Origin: Collimonas sp. PA-H2
GTDB taxonomy: Bacteria; Pseudomonadota; Gammaproteobacteria; Burkholderiales; Burkholderiaceae_D
Length of the DNA: 64,000 nucleotides
Direction: 5' to 3'
NCBI RefSeq assembly: GCF_002564105.1
Contig: NZ_PDBX01000001.1
Span: 2,480,001-2,544,000 of the forward strand
This document shows positions 43,765-52,997 of the stretch, piece by piece. Every line of letters starts with the position of its first letter. Position 1 is the stretch's first letter. The position numbers were made by a program, and so were the translations under genes. The notes under the pieces are model-generated. The model made no database searches. It was given only the letters and a program-made list of their open reading frames with translations, and was not told where the DNA came from.

Positions 43765-44522
43765 CGCGCGGAAAAGGAGAGCTGCAGCCGGCCGAGTTCT
43801 CCGTATTGAATGACGATGTCCTGCGCGAGCGGCAGCTCGAAGCTGCCGGCGTACGAGCCGGTGATCACCGCCTGGCCGGCCTGCAGGCCCTGTCCGCGGC
43901 TGCGCAGGAATTCGGCCAGCCAGTACAGCGGCGCGCGCGGCTGGACAGCGGGATGGCGGCCATGCAGCAGCCTGGCTTCCTGCTTGCCGGGATGGATGCT
44001 GATCGCCAGTTCGCTGGCGTTGCGCGCCTGCTCCATATCCACTTGCGGGCCGAGGTACAGTCCCTGGTTGAGCAGACCGTCAGCCAGGTTCTCAATAAAG
44101 CTCGCTTGCGCGGGATCGGTATAGCGGCTGTCTATCAATTCCAGGGCCAGATGGGTGCTGGCGATGGCGGCGTCGATCTCTGCTGGCTGGTAGGGAGCGG
44201 CACGCGCCGGCAGGTCACGGCCGAGCACAAAAGCCAGTTCCGGTTCGACCCGCACCTGGCCGCCGCGTGTCCATGCCAGGCAGGGGCTGCTGCAGTGGAC
44301 GCTGGCGGCGTAGATAGGCGCCAGCACCGGCCATCCCTCCGATGGCAAGCCGCATTTCCAGGCAGCGACGTGTTCGCCCAGCTGCCGCGTCACGCCTGCC
44401 TGTATTGCCAGGGCAGTGTCGGCATCCTGTGGCCGCAAGTCTGGCGGCAGGCGGTCACCCGGCTGGCCGCTGCGGCGGCGTTCGGCCAGGATGGCGGCGG
44501 CAAGGGTTGGCTGAGACGTCAT
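43761..44522 (-). CDS. 2-keto-4-pentenoate hydratase-like protein (FAH superfamily)
   Basis: A 253-residue protein of the hydratase/decarboxylase group within the fumarylacetoacetate hydrolase superfamily. The pattern DADTALAIQAGVTRQLG, KCGLPS and EPELAFVLGRDLP contains the acidic metal-binding residues. Relatives hydrate 2-hydroxypenta-2,4-dienoate in aromatic meta-cleavage pathways, but no other such enzymes are nearby, so a different 2-oxoacid substrate is possible. It lies between a GNAT gene (3-bp gap) and the SNF2 gene (4-bp overlap). Confidence 0.82.
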   Translation of the reverse strand: MTSQPTLAAAILAERRRSGQPGDRLPPDLRPQDADTALAIQAGVTRQLGEHVAAWKCGLPSEGWPVLAPIYAASVHCSSPCLAWTRGGQVRVEPELAFVLGRDLPARAAPYQPAEIDAAIASTHLALELIDSRYTDPAQASFIENLADGLLNQGLYLGPQVDMEQARNASELAISIHPGKQEARLLHGRHPAVQPRAPLYWLAEFLRSRGQGLQAGQAVITGSYAGSFELPLAQDIVIQYGELGRLQLSFSAR

Positions 44523-44525
44523 GGT

Positions 44526-45278
44526 TTAAGGCCGGATCCAGTAATGATATTGATATTGCGGAGTAAACCCGAGCTTGCGATAGAGCGCGATGGCCGCCTG
44601 GTTACTGTCATGCACCTGCAGATAGGCGCTGCTTGCGCCCTGCGCCTGGCCCCAGTGCAGCAGCGCTGCCACCAGCCTGGACGCGGCCCCGCTGCGGCGC
44701 GCCGCCGGTGCGACCACGATGTCGAACAGGCCGACCATGCCATCTTCCGCCACCGCCAGGCCATAGGCGACAGCCTGGCCTTGCAGCGTCAGCGTGGCGA
44801 ACGCGGTCGGCATGGCAATCGCCGCGAGGATGCGCTCATGGGCAGGCTGGACAGCCGCCGACAAGCCGTTCGCTTGCGCAAAACCCGTGCCCCAGGCGGG
44901 GCTGGCAGTTGCCTCTATCAATACATCGTGCGCAGGCCGGCCGCTGGCTGCCAGCGCTACGGTCATGACTTGCGTCGGGTCGATCATGTGATAACCAGCG
45001 TTCTCAAGCGTTTGCCCGGCATCTGCAGGCGCCAGCGGCGTGATGCGGAAGATCGCCGGCAAGTTGTGGCGGGCGTAGAAATTTTCGGCCAGCGGCAGCG
45101 TTTCAGCGAACGCCACGCTCGGGCGCAAGGGATTGGCCGAATTGGAGCGCTTGGTGTAGCCGTCCGCCAGGCGCAGCTGCCAGCCGCCGCATAGCGCTGT
45201 TTTGAGCGCCGGCCAGGCATTCAGGGCGCGTTCTTCTAGTGAGCGTACAAGATCCAGGTCTGGCGGCGAAATAGTCAT
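44526..45278 (-). CDS. GNAT-family N-acetyltransferase
   Basis: A 250-residue protein with a C-terminal GNAT domain. The acetyl-CoA loop is seen as VVAPAARRSGAASRLVAAL near residue 190 and the family end as YLQVHDSNQAAIALYRKLGF (shortened VHDSNQAAIALYRKLGF). The N-terminal 100 residues form a second, degenerate GNAT-like part. Substrate unknown. It is first in an operon with the hydratase and SNF2 genes. Confidence 0.85.
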   Translation of the reverse strand: MTISPPDLDLVRSLEERALNAWPALKTALCGGWQLRLADGYTKRSNSANPLRPSVAFAETLPLAENFYARHNLPAIFRITPLAPADAGQTLENAGYHMIDPTQVMTVALAASGRPAHDVLIEATASPAWGTGFAQANGLSAAVQPAHERILAAIAMPTAFATLTLQGQAVAYGLAVAEDGMVGLFDIVVAPAARRSGAASRLVAALLHWGQAQGASSAYLQVHDSNQAAIALYRKLGFTPQYQYHYWIRP

Positions 45279-45341
45279 CTGGCTGGCGGCGGAGAGTGGC
45301 GGAAAGATATTCTACCCGCCCCGGCCGGTACGGTCGAATCG

Positions 45342-45404
45342 CTAGGGCCTGTTAACACGTTTTGGTTGGAACACACTTCCCAACACAGTGTTAACAGGCC
45401 CTAG
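45342..45404. mobile_element. 63-bp inverted-repeat element bounded by CTAG (MITE or IS remnant)
   Basis: CTAGGGCCTGTTAACAC (45342-45358) is repeated perfectly as its reverse complement at 45388-45404. The outermost four bases are CTAG on each side, which may be a target duplication as made by IS5-like transposases that insert at CTAG. The 29-bp interior is itself partly self-complementary (GTTGGAA/TTCCCAAC). There is no coding capacity, so it is a very short non-autonomous element or a collapsed insertion sequence. Confidence 0.65.
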
Positions 45405-45476
45405 ATGCCCGGCCGCGTCCGCAGCTATATGTTGCCGCGCATATTGTTTTTTTGGCAGATTGCAGGTAACTTAGCA

Positions 45477-45497
45477 ATATGCAACAGAGTTGCATAT
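45477..45497. promoter_or_regulatory. Perfect 9-bp-arm palindrome upstream of the S9 peptidase gene
   Basis: ATATGCAAC-AGA-GTTGCATAT lies 61 bp before the peptidase start. Arms are perfect. Position and symmetry suggest an operator for a dimeric repressor; a mere hairpin is the alternative. Confidence 0.5.
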
Positions 45498-45557
45498 GAT
45501 GTCCGAAGCTCGCGCATACCCGGGCGCGCAGTCTGTCCACACAAGGATCTGTACACT

Positions 45558-47708
45558 ATGTTCTTTCTTCAGCAACGCGCCCCTGCCCTGGGCGTTTTTA
45601 TACTGGCTCTGATGACCACTACTTCCACTTCCGCCGCATCTCCACCGACACCGCCGGTCGCCGCCAAACAGGCCTGGCAGGAAAGCCGCCATGGCGAGAT
45701 CGTCCGCGACGACTATCACTGGTTGCGGGAAAAGACCAATCCCAAGGTGATCGCCTACCTGAAGGCAGAGAATGCCTATACCCAGGCCATGACTAAAGAC
45801 CTGGCGCCGCTGTCGAAGACGCTGTACGGCGAAATGAAGGGTCGCATGAAAGAAACCGACCTGTCGGTGCCGACCCGGCGCGGCAAGTTCTATTATTACA
45901 GCCGCACCGAAGCCGGCCAGCAGTATCCGATCATCTGCCGCCGCTTGGCCAAGGCCGACGCCGATTTTGCCTACGACGCCGCAGCGCCGGAAGAAGTGCT
46001 GCTGGATGAAAACCAGCTGGCCAAGGGCAAGAAATTTTTCGAGGTCGAGAGCTTCGCCGTCAGTCCCGACGACCGCTACCTGGCTTACTCGACCGATACC
46101 ACCGGTTATCGTCAATACCAACTGCATGTCAAAGATCTGAGCAGCGGCAAGCTGCTGGCCGATAGCGTCGAACGCGTCACCAGCGTGGCCTGGGCGGCCG
46201 ACAGCCAGACCTTGTTCCTGGTGCAGGAAGACGCCACCACCAAGCGCTCCGATCTGCTGTTACGCCTCAAGCTCGGCAGCAAGCCGGCCGAGGTCTATCG
46301 CGAGACGGTGGAGCAGTTCAATATCGGCGTCGGCAACAGTAGCGACCGCAAGTTCATCGAACTCGAAGCGCAAAGCACCGATACTACCGAAGTCAGCCTG
46401 CTGGGGGCGGACCAGCCGCAAGGCAGTTTCCGTTCGGTGTTGGGACGCGAAAGCGGCCACCGCTACCATGTCGATCACCGCGACGGCGAGCTGTTCATCC
46501 TGACCAACAAGGACGCCAAAAATTTCCGCCTGGTGACGGCGCCGCTGGCGACGCCCGACCAGGCCCACTGGAAGGAACTGATCGCGCACGATCCCGATGT
46601 CTTGCTGGAAGCGATCGAACTGTTCCGCGATTTCCTGGTGGTCAGCGAGAAGTCCGATGCCCAGGAACGCTCGCGCATCTACGATTTCGCCAGCCGCAGC
46701 TGGAAGACAGTGCAGTTCGATGAGGCGGTCTACACCTCGCACGCGGGCGGCACGCCGGAATTCACATCGCGCCAGTATCGCCTGATGTATCAGTCGCCCG
46801 TGACGCCGCCGACGGTGTTCGATGTCGACATGGCAAGCGGCAAGCGGCAGCTGCTGAAGCAGCAGGAAGTGCCGGGTTACAATCCGGCGCTGTACGAAAC
46901 CAGGCGGCTGTGGGCCAAGGCGCGCGACGGCGTCAAGGTGCCGCTCTGGACCGTCGCCAAAAAGGACATCAAGCTGGACGGCTCGGCGCCCCTGCTGCTG
47001 TACGCCTACGGTTCCTACGGCATTCCGGCCGAGGCCGCTTTTTCCAACAGCCGCGTCAGCCTGCTGGACCGCGGCGTGGTGTTCGCCGAGGCGCATATCC
47101 GCGGCGGCAACGACATGGGCGAGCACTGGCATGATGACGGCATGCTGATGAACAAGAAGAATACCTTCAACGATTTCATCGACAGCGCCGAATACCTGGT
47201 CGAGCAAGGCTGGACCAGCCGGCAGCGCCTGATCATCGAAGGCGGCAGCGCCGGCGGCCTGCTGATGGGCGCGGTCGCCAACATGCGTCCCGAGTTGTTC
47301 CATGCGGTGCATGCGGCGGTGCCGTTCGTCGACGTCATGAACACCATGATGGACGCCAGCCTGCCGCTGACCACCGGCGAATACCTGGAGTGGGGCAATC
47401 CCAACGAGAAAGCTGCCTACGACTACATGCGCAGCTACTCGCCCTACGACAATATCGCGCGCAAGGATTATCCGGCGATGCTGGTCACTACCGGCCTCAA
47501 CGACAGCCAGGTCATGTACTGGGAACCGGCCAAGTACACCGCCAAGCTGCGCGCCATGAAAACCGATCACAACACCCTGCTGCTGAAAGTTAACATGGGC
47601 GCCGGCCACGGTGGCGCCTCGGGGCGTTATGACGCCATCAAGGAGAGATCATTCGAGATGGCGTGGATGTTGTCGCAATGGGGCATCACCCCGTCCGGCA
47701 AGAAATAG
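45558..47708 (+). CDS. Exported S9A serine peptidase, oligopeptidase B-like
   Basis: A 716-residue prolyl-oligopeptidase-family enzyme. An N-terminal hydrophobic segment (residues 9-25, ending TSTSAASP) looks like a signal peptide. A seven-blade propeller domain follows, then the alpha/beta hydrolase domain from about residue 440. The nucleophile is S564 in EGGSAGGLL, the Asp lies near residue 645 and the His in GAGHGG near 683. IRGGNDMGEHWHDDGM and KKNTFNDF match oligopeptidase B. AAGGA lies 10 bases before ATG 45558; the longer frame to 45405 runs into the upstream repeat and is rejected. It is followed 54 bp later by another S9 gene. Confidence 0.88.
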   Translation: MFFLQQRAPALGVFILALMTTTSTSAASPPTPPVAAKQAWQESRHGEIVRDDYHWLREKTNPKVIAYLKAENAYTQAMTKDLAPLSKTLYGEMKGRMKETDLSVPTRRGKFYYYSRTEAGQQYPIICRRLAKADADFAYDAAAPEEVLLDENQLAKGKKFFEVESFAVSPDDRYLAYSTDTTGYRQYQLHVKDLSSGKLLADSVERVTSVAWAADSQTLFLVQEDATTKRSDLLLRLKLGSKPAEVYRETVEQFNIGVGNSSDRKFIELEAQSTDTTEVSLLGADQPQGSFRSVLGRESGHRYHVDHRDGELFILTNKDAKNFRLVTAPLATPDQAHWKELIAHDPDVLLEAIELFRDFLVVSEKSDAQERSRIYDFASRSWKTVQFDEAVYTSHAGGTPEFTSRQYRLMYQSPVTPPTVFDVDMASGKRQLLKQQEVPGYNPALYETRRLWAKARDGVKVPLWTVAKKDIKLDGSAPLLLYAYGSYGIPAEAAFSNSRVSLLDRGVVFAEAHIRGGNDMGEHWHDDGMLMNKKNTFNDFIDSAEYLVEQGWTSRQRLIIEGGSAGGLLMGAVANMRPELFHAVHAAVPFVDVMNTMMDASLPLTTGEYLEWGNPNEKAAYDYMRSYSPYDNIARKDYPAMLVTTGLNDSQVMYWEPAKYTAKLRAMKTDHNTLLLKVNMGAGHGGASGRYDAIKERSFEMAWMLSQWGITPSGKK

Positions 47709-47762
47709 GCGTTTTTTTACAAGAAGAAAGCTCTACTTTGATTAACTCACGCAGGATTATTC

Positions 47763-49955
47763 ATGTCATTGCATACACTGGTTAAGCGACCACTCAAATT
47801 TCCCTCGCTGCTGATTGCCGCCGCCATCCTGGCCGCACCTGTCGCCGCGCACGCCGTCACCGCTGCGCCGGTGCAGGACGTCAGCGACATCTTGCATGGC
47901 GTCACGGTAAAAGATCCGTACCGCTATTTCGAAAATGTCAAAGATCCCAAGGTCCAGTCCTGGCTGAAAGAGCAGGGCGACAGCAGCCGCAAGGAACTCG
48001 ACCGCATCGGGCTGCGCAGCCTGATGGAACAGCGCATCGCCGAGATTTCGGCCGCCACCGGCGACGATATCCGCTCGGTGACGCGCATGCCCGGCGATCA
48101 CATCTACTACCTGAAGCGCGGCCGCGGCGAAAAGCAGTTCAAGCTGATGACGCGCGACGGCCTGCAGGGCGCGGAACGGGTGCTGGTGGATCCTGAACTG
48201 GAAGCCAAGCGCACCGGTGTGCCGCATGCGATCAATTACTTCGTGCCGGCCTGGGATGGCAAGCATGTCGCCTACGGCGTGTCCGCCGGCGGCTCGGAAG
48301 ACGCTTCGCTGTACATTCTCGACGTGCAAAGCGGCAAAACGGTGGGCGAGCCGATTCCGCGCGTGCACGAAGCCCTGATCGGCTGGCTGCCGGACAGCAA
48401 GTCGCTCACCTACAACCAGCTCAAGACGCTGAAGCCGGGCGATGCCGATTCCGAGACTTATCTCGATAGCAAGGTCATGTGGCTGAAAGTCGGCGCTGCG
48501 GAAGCGCAAGCCAAGCCGGTGTTCGGCCCGACTGTTACTACCGATCTTGGCCTGGCTCGTCTCGACGTCGGCACCATCATCTTCAATCCGGGCAGCCGCT
48601 GGATGATTGCGCGCACCACCGACACCACCTTGCCTGAGGGCTATCTGTTCGTCGCCGATGTCGCCGACCTCAGCAAGCCGACAGTCACGTGGAAAAAAAT
48701 CTCCGGCTTCGACGACAAGATCACCGACGTCGACCTCAAGGGCAATGACTTATACCTGCTGACCCACGCCGGCGCGCCGCGCAACCGCGTGCTGAAGCTG
48801 GATCTGCGCCATCCAGAGCTGAAGCTGGCGCGCGAAGTCGCCGCCGCACCGGCCGACGCCGTGCTGGAAAAATTTGCGCTGACGCGTGACGCCCTGATCG
48901 CGGAAATACGCGAGGGCACCTCGATCGTGCTGCGCCGCTATGCGGCCGGCGACGTCAAGGGGCAGAGCATTCCAGCGCCGTTCAAGGGCGCCGCCAGCCT
49001 GCAGCACGATCCGGCCCATGCCTACAGCGATGTGCTGTACACCCTGAATGGCTGGACCGAATTGCCGCGCACCCTGCTGTTGAAGGGCAAGGTCTCCAGC
49101 GACCCCGGCCTGCGCGTCAATCCACCCATGCCTAGCCTGCCGCAAGTGGAAGTGGTCGACGTCAAGGTGCCTGGCTACGACGGCGCCATGATCCCGATGA
49201 CCCTGCTGTACAAGAAAGGCCTGAAGCGCGACGGCAGCAATCCGACGCTGCTGGACGGCTATGCCGCCTATGGCTTTTCGCAGACCGCCTACTTCTCGCC
49301 CGCCAGCATGGCCTGGATCGAACGCGGCGGTGTGCTGGCGTATGCCAATGTGCGCGGCAGCGGCGTCTACGGCGACGACTGGTACCGGGCCGGCTTCAAG
49401 TCGACCAAGCCGAATACCTGGAAAGACGGCATCGCCTGCGCCAAGTACCTGATCGCCGAAGGCTACGCCACGCCCAAGACGCTGGGCGTGATGGGCACCA
49501 GCGCCGGCGGCATCTTCGTCGGCCGCACCGTGACCAGCGCGCCGGAGCTGTTTGCGGCCGCCATTTTCAATGTCGGGATCATGGATACCGTGCGCGCCGA
49601 AGACAGCGCCAACGGCATCACCAATATTTCCGAATTCGGCAGCGCCCGCAATCCGGCGGAATTTCCAGCCTTGCTGGAAATGAGCACTTATCATAATATC
49701 AAGGACAATACCGCTTATCCTGCCGTCATGCTGGTGCACGGGATGAACGATCCGCGCGTCGATGTCTGGCACAGCGCCAAGACCGCGGCGCGCTTGCAGG
49801 CCGCCACCAGCAGCGGCAAACCGGTCTTGCTGCGGCTCGACATGCAAGCCGGCCATGGCATAGGCAGCACCGCCACCCAGCGTTATGCGCTGTCCGCGGA
49901 TATCTACAGTTTCCTGTTGTGGCAGATGGGAAAGGCGAAACAGAACGATAGCTGA
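47763..49955 (+). CDS. Exported S9A prolyl oligopeptidase
   Basis: A 730-residue peptidase with a signal peptide (residues 1-32, ending AAHA). The propeller spans about residues 90-430 and the hydrolase domain follows. Catalytic residues are S580 in GTSAGG, the Asp in MNDPRVD and the His in QAGHGIG. It is typical of secreted prolyl endopeptidase-like enzymes that cut after Pro in short peptides. It follows the related oligopeptidase B-like gene in the same direction, but the two proteins differ clearly in sequence, so they are not a recent duplication. Confidence 0.9.
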   Translation: MSLHTLVKRPLKFPSLLIAAAILAAPVAAHAVTAAPVQDVSDILHGVTVKDPYRYFENVKDPKVQSWLKEQGDSSRKELDRIGLRSLMEQRIAEISAATGDDIRSVTRMPGDHIYYLKRGRGEKQFKLMTRDGLQGAERVLVDPELEAKRTGVPHAINYFVPAWDGKHVAYGVSAGGSEDASLYILDVQSGKTVGEPIPRVHEALIGWLPDSKSLTYNQLKTLKPGDADSETYLDSKVMWLKVGAAEAQAKPVFGPTVTTDLGLARLDVGTIIFNPGSRWMIARTTDTTLPEGYLFVADVADLSKPTVTWKKISGFDDKITDVDLKGNDLYLLTHAGAPRNRVLKLDLRHPELKLAREVAAAPADAVLEKFALTRDALIAEIREGTSIVLRRYAAGDVKGQSIPAPFKGAASLQHDPAHAYSDVLYTLNGWTELPRTLLLKGKVSSDPGLRVNPPMPSLPQVEVVDVKVPGYDGAMIPMTLLYKKGLKRDGSNPTLLDGYAAYGFSQTAYFSPASMAWIERGGVLAYANVRGSGVYGDDWYRAGFKSTKPNTWKDGIACAKYLIAEGYATPKTLGVMGTSAGGIFVGRTVTSAPELFAAAIFNVGIMDTVRAEDSANGITNISEFGSARNPAEFPALLEMSTYHNIKDNTAYPAVMLVHGMNDPRVDVWHSAKTAARLQAATSSGKPVLLRLDMQAGHGIGSTATQRYALSADIYSFLLWQMGKAKQNDS

Positions 49956-49981
49956 GTTGCGCTATCGGCAATGGAGGAAAT

Positions 49982-51418
49982 TTGACCAGCGGGGATAGTA
50001 GAACCAACATGCGCCCCCGCGGGCGCCGCAGGCAGCTTGCGGTTTTCCTGCTGACGGCGCTGCTGTCCCCTCTTGCGCTTGCTGCGGTCGAGCAAGCGCT
50101 GGATCGCTTTACCGCATCGCTCGAACACACTACCCCTAGCGGCGAGCTGGAATTCCTTGAGCTGCAGCAGCTGAATGTGGCCCTGATCCAGCCAGCCTCG
50201 CTGTATCCCGCCTTCGGCCGCTTTGCGCTGCCGGTCTTGTCCCAGATCTACCGTTTTCGCCGGCAATGCAGCGGCACGCTCGAAGGCGTGCCGGCGGCAA
50301 CGCGCGAATTCGAACAAGCGGTGTGCGACCAGACCACACTGCCGGAAAGCTGGTTCGCCACTCATGCGATTCATCCGCTGGGTGGCAGCTACGCCTGGCA
50401 TTACCTGACGCGCCATCCGCAAGCGGCGCCCATGTTGCAGCGCTATTTGCATGTGCGCGAACGCCTCGACGCTTTTGCCGGGCTCGGCCGCTTGTCGGAC
50501 GACAACCTCGATGCGGTGGTCAGCGGCCAGCGTTGGTTGTTGCAACGCAATGTGCTTTGGTGGGAGCACGATCAGGTATGGCGGCGCTATGACGCCGATG
50601 TATGGCAGCCGCTGGCGCGCCAGGCCGATCTGCAGCTGCAGGCGGCCGGCCAGCGCTGCGATCTGGTGCTGGGCGCCATTTGCGCCAATAGCGTTTCCGC
50701 GATCGACAGATGGCGGGTCTGGATCTTGATGGCGGCCGCAGTGATGATCGTTTTCGCGCCTGGCAATATGTGGTGGCAACGCCGCCGGCGGCGCCAGCGC
50801 GAGCAATTCATCTTGCAGATGCTGACCCACGAATTGCGGACGCCGATAGCCAACCTGGGTAATATCGTCGAAGCATTCCGCCACGATTTCGATGCCCTGC
50901 CGGAGCGTGCGCAAACCGGCTTCGGCCGGCTTGCCGACGGTGTGCAGCGCATGCGCCAGCTGGCCGACGCCAGCCGCCATTATCTCAATGCCGACGACCA
51001 GCGTGAGATCCTGGAGGCGCCCACCTGGGTGTCGCTGAGCGAATGGCTGGGTGCGGTCGCCGGGCAGCGCCAGGGCTTGCAGCTCTGCATGGCGCAGGAT
51101 CGCCAGCTGGCGTTGCCGCTGTACTGGATCAACCTGTGCCTGGATAATGTGCTGGACAATGCCTATCGTTACGGCGCGGCGCCGGTGCGTCTCTGCGCCA
51201 GCTGGAGCAAAGGCTGCTTGCGCCTGAGTGTGAGCGACGGCGGCGTGCTGGCAGAATACCGGCTGGCGCGCATGCAGCGCAGCGACCTGTCCGGTCCCGG
51301 CATGGGGCTCGGCCTGGCCATCGTCCGTCGCGTAATGAAGCGGCTCAAAGGAAAAATCCGCCTGAGCGGCCCTCCCACCACATTCACTTTGGAGTTGCCG
51401 TGTGAGTCACAATCCTAA
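49982..51418 (+). CDS. vxrA: VxrA-like sensor histidine kinase (DUF3404 sensor domain)
   Basis: A 478-residue kinase. After a signal/TM segment (residues 17-35) comes a large periplasmic region of about 210 residues with several cysteines, resembling the DUF3404 sensor of Vibrio VxrA. A second helix lies near residues 245-265. H283 in THELRTPIANLG is the phospho-acceptor; the N box is CLDNVLDNAYRYG and the G box [13 protein letters not shown]. The canonical first G motif is weak (SDGG). TTG 49982 has GGAGG four bases upstream; ATG 50009 lacks one. It overlaps the regulator gene by 17 bp. In Vibrio the system (VxrAB, also WigKR) answers cell-wall damage and controls type VI secretion; that role is not shown here. 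Confidence 0.78.
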   Translation: MTSGDSRTNMRPRGRRRQLAVFLLTALLSPLALAAVEQALDRFTASLEHTTPSGELEFLELQQLNVALIQPASLYPAFGRFALPVLSQIYRFRRQCSGTLEGVPAATREFEQAVCDQTTLPESWFATHAIHPLGGSYAWHYLTRHPQAAPMLQRYLHVRERLDAFAGLGRLSDDNLDAVVSGQRWLLQRNVLWWEHDQVWRRYDADVWQPLARQADLQLQAAGQRCDLVLGAICANSVSAIDRWRVWILMAAAVMIVFAPGNMWWQRRRRRQREQFILQMLTHELRTPIANLGNIVEAFRHDFDALPERAQTGFGRLADGVQRMRQLADASRHYLNADDQREILEAPTWVSLSEWLGAVAGQRQGLQLCMAQDRQLALPLYWINLCLDNVLDNAYRYGAAPVRLCASWSKGCLRLSVSDGGVLAEYRLARMQRSDLSGPGMGLGLAIVRRVMKRLKGKIRLSGPPTTFTLELPCESQS

Positions 51419-52064
51419 CGCATCGCTGCTGTTGATCGAAGATGACCCTGCCCTGGGCGCGGGTTTGCAGCAATTTCTGCAACAACAGGGTTTCACCTGC
51501 GTCTGGCTGCGCGATGCCGCTACGGTTGCGACCCGCTGGCGCCAGGCTGACCTGGTGATCCTGGACCGTCAGCTGACCGATGGCGACAGCCTGCGTTTCC
51601 TGCCGCAATGGCTGGCGCAGAAGGCCTTGCCGGTAATTGTCCTGACGGCGCGGATTGCCGTCAGCGACCGCGTCGCCGGACTGGAAGCCGGCGCCCGCGA
51701 TTACCTCAGCAAGCCGTTTTCCCATGTCGAATTGCTGGCGCGGATCCGGGCCCAGCTGCGGCCGCTGGGCGAGGGCCAGCTGGAATCGGGCGCCTTGCAA
51801 TTGTTCCCGGCGCGCCATGCCGTTCTGTGGCAGCAGCGGGAAGTCAGCTTGACCAACACCGAGTTCGCGCTGCTGGCGATGCTGGTGCGCATGGCCGGCC
51901 GCGTCTTCACGCGCGACGAACTGCTCAACCAGGTCTGGGGCTACCAGCACTTTCCATCGACCCGCACGGTCGATACGCATATCTTGCAGTTACGCCAGAA
52001 GCTCCCCGGCGTTCCTATCGAAACCGTGCGCGGCGTCGGTTATCGCCTGGAAAGGCTGGCATGA
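51402..52064 (+). CDS. vxrB: VxrB-like OmpR-family response regulator
   Basis: A 220-residue regulator using a GTG start. The receiver has EDD at 13-15, phosphoacceptor D55 (VILDRQLTDGDS) and Lys in YLSKPFS; the winged helix ends IETVRGVGYRLE. It sits between the DUF3404-type kinase and a DUF2861-like gene, the VxrABC order. Its stop overlaps the next start (ATGA). Confidence 0.85.
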   Translation: MSHNPNASLLLIEDDPALGAGLQQFLQQQGFTCVWLRDAATVATRWRQADLVILDRQLTDGDSLRFLPQWLAQKALPVIVLTARIAVSDRVAGLEAGARDYLSKPFSHVELLARIRAQLRPLGEGQLESGALQLFPARHAVLWQQREVSLTNTEFALLAMLVRMAGRVFTRDELLNQVWGYQHFPSTRTVDTHILQLRQKLPGVPIETVRGVGYRLERLA

Positions 52065-52900
52065 GACCAGGTTCCTGCCGCCTGGCCGTACTGAGCCTGC
52101 TGCTATGTTTCAGCGCCGGCGCGGCGCGCGCCGAACTGCCGGACACGCTGCTGGAACCGGTCTATCACGCTTTGCTGAGCGACAATGCGCCAGCCGCATG
52201 GCAGCAGTTGATAGCACGCTGGCCGAGGCTCAACAGCGAGACCCAGCGCGCCGCCTGGAAAGCCGGCCTGGGCGCGCTGATTTCGCGCCAGTGCGGCAAC
52301 GATATCCCGGTCGTCGTGCCGGCCTGGCTGGATAGTCCGATCCTGGCGATGGTCCAGCGCGACATCCCGCTCAATCGTATCTATCTGGTCCAGCTGAGCG
52401 GCAAGAGCAGCCGCCGCGACTTGCGCGTCTCCTTGCTCATGCCCGACGGCGAAGCGCTGTTGACGGAGGCGCCGGCCAACTATGAGGCTGACGACGAGTT
52501 CAGGCTGGAAAGCAAGGAACTGGGCGAGCCTTTGCCGCCTGGCGTGTATCAGCTCAGTATCAGCTCGGGCGGCACAACCTGGCGTCAGCCGCTGGCGCTG
52601 CCGGGCAGCAGCGCGCTCAACTGGATCAGCCGCGAAAGCGGCGTCGTCAAGCTGCGCTTGCCGGAACATGAGACTGCCTGTCCGATACCGTGGGTGGAAC
52701 AGATGCTGCTGCACCGGCCGGATTTCAACATGGTGTGGTGGCAGCGCGCCAATAAGCCGGACCAGCTGCAATGGCCGCACCGAAGCGATGCCGAGTCCTT
52801 GTGGACAGATATTTCCGTGATCCGCGCCGAAGCGCGCGGTGGCCTGACGGTACGGGTGACACACCGGCTGGGTGGCCCGCTGCAGGACAAAGGAAATTAA
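52061..52900 (+). CDS. vxrC: VxrC-like exported protein (DUF2861 type)
   Basis: A 279-residue precursor with a signal peptide (residues 1-24, ending ARAE). The mature part starts helical (LPDTLLEPVYHALLSDNAPAAW) and continues as beta-rich sequence with CGNDIPVVVP and ACPIPWVEQMLLHRP carrying single conserved-looking cysteines. The features and the position after a DUF3404 kinase and its regulator fit DUF2861, the VxrC family of Vibrio. ATGA overlap with vxrB supports an operon. Molecular function is unknown; a periplasmic partner of the sensor is plausible. Confidence 0.72.
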   Translation: MRPGSCRLAVLSLLLCFSAGAARAELPDTLLEPVYHALLSDNAPAAWQQLIARWPRLNSETQRAAWKAGLGALISRQCGNDIPVVVPAWLDSPILAMVQRDIPLNRIYLVQLSGKSSRRDLRVSLLMPDGEALLTEAPANYEADDEFRLESKELGEPLPPGVYQLSISSGGTTWRQPLALPGSSALNWISRESGVVKLRLPEHETACPIPWVEQMLLHRPDFNMVWWQRANKPDQLQWPHRSDAESLWTDISVIRAEARGGLTVRVTHRLGGPLQDKGN

Positions 52901-52997
52901 GTCTTCAACATGGCCGCTGTATTTTTACATTCCTCTGACAATCAAAGAATGTAATGCGTGGATACTAAGTTTCCACGGCTTAAATGATTTGACCTTG

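Noticed and set aside
45320..45345. A tRNA-like T-arm string (GGTCGAATC)
   Set aside because: No acceptor, D or anticodon stem can be drawn around it.
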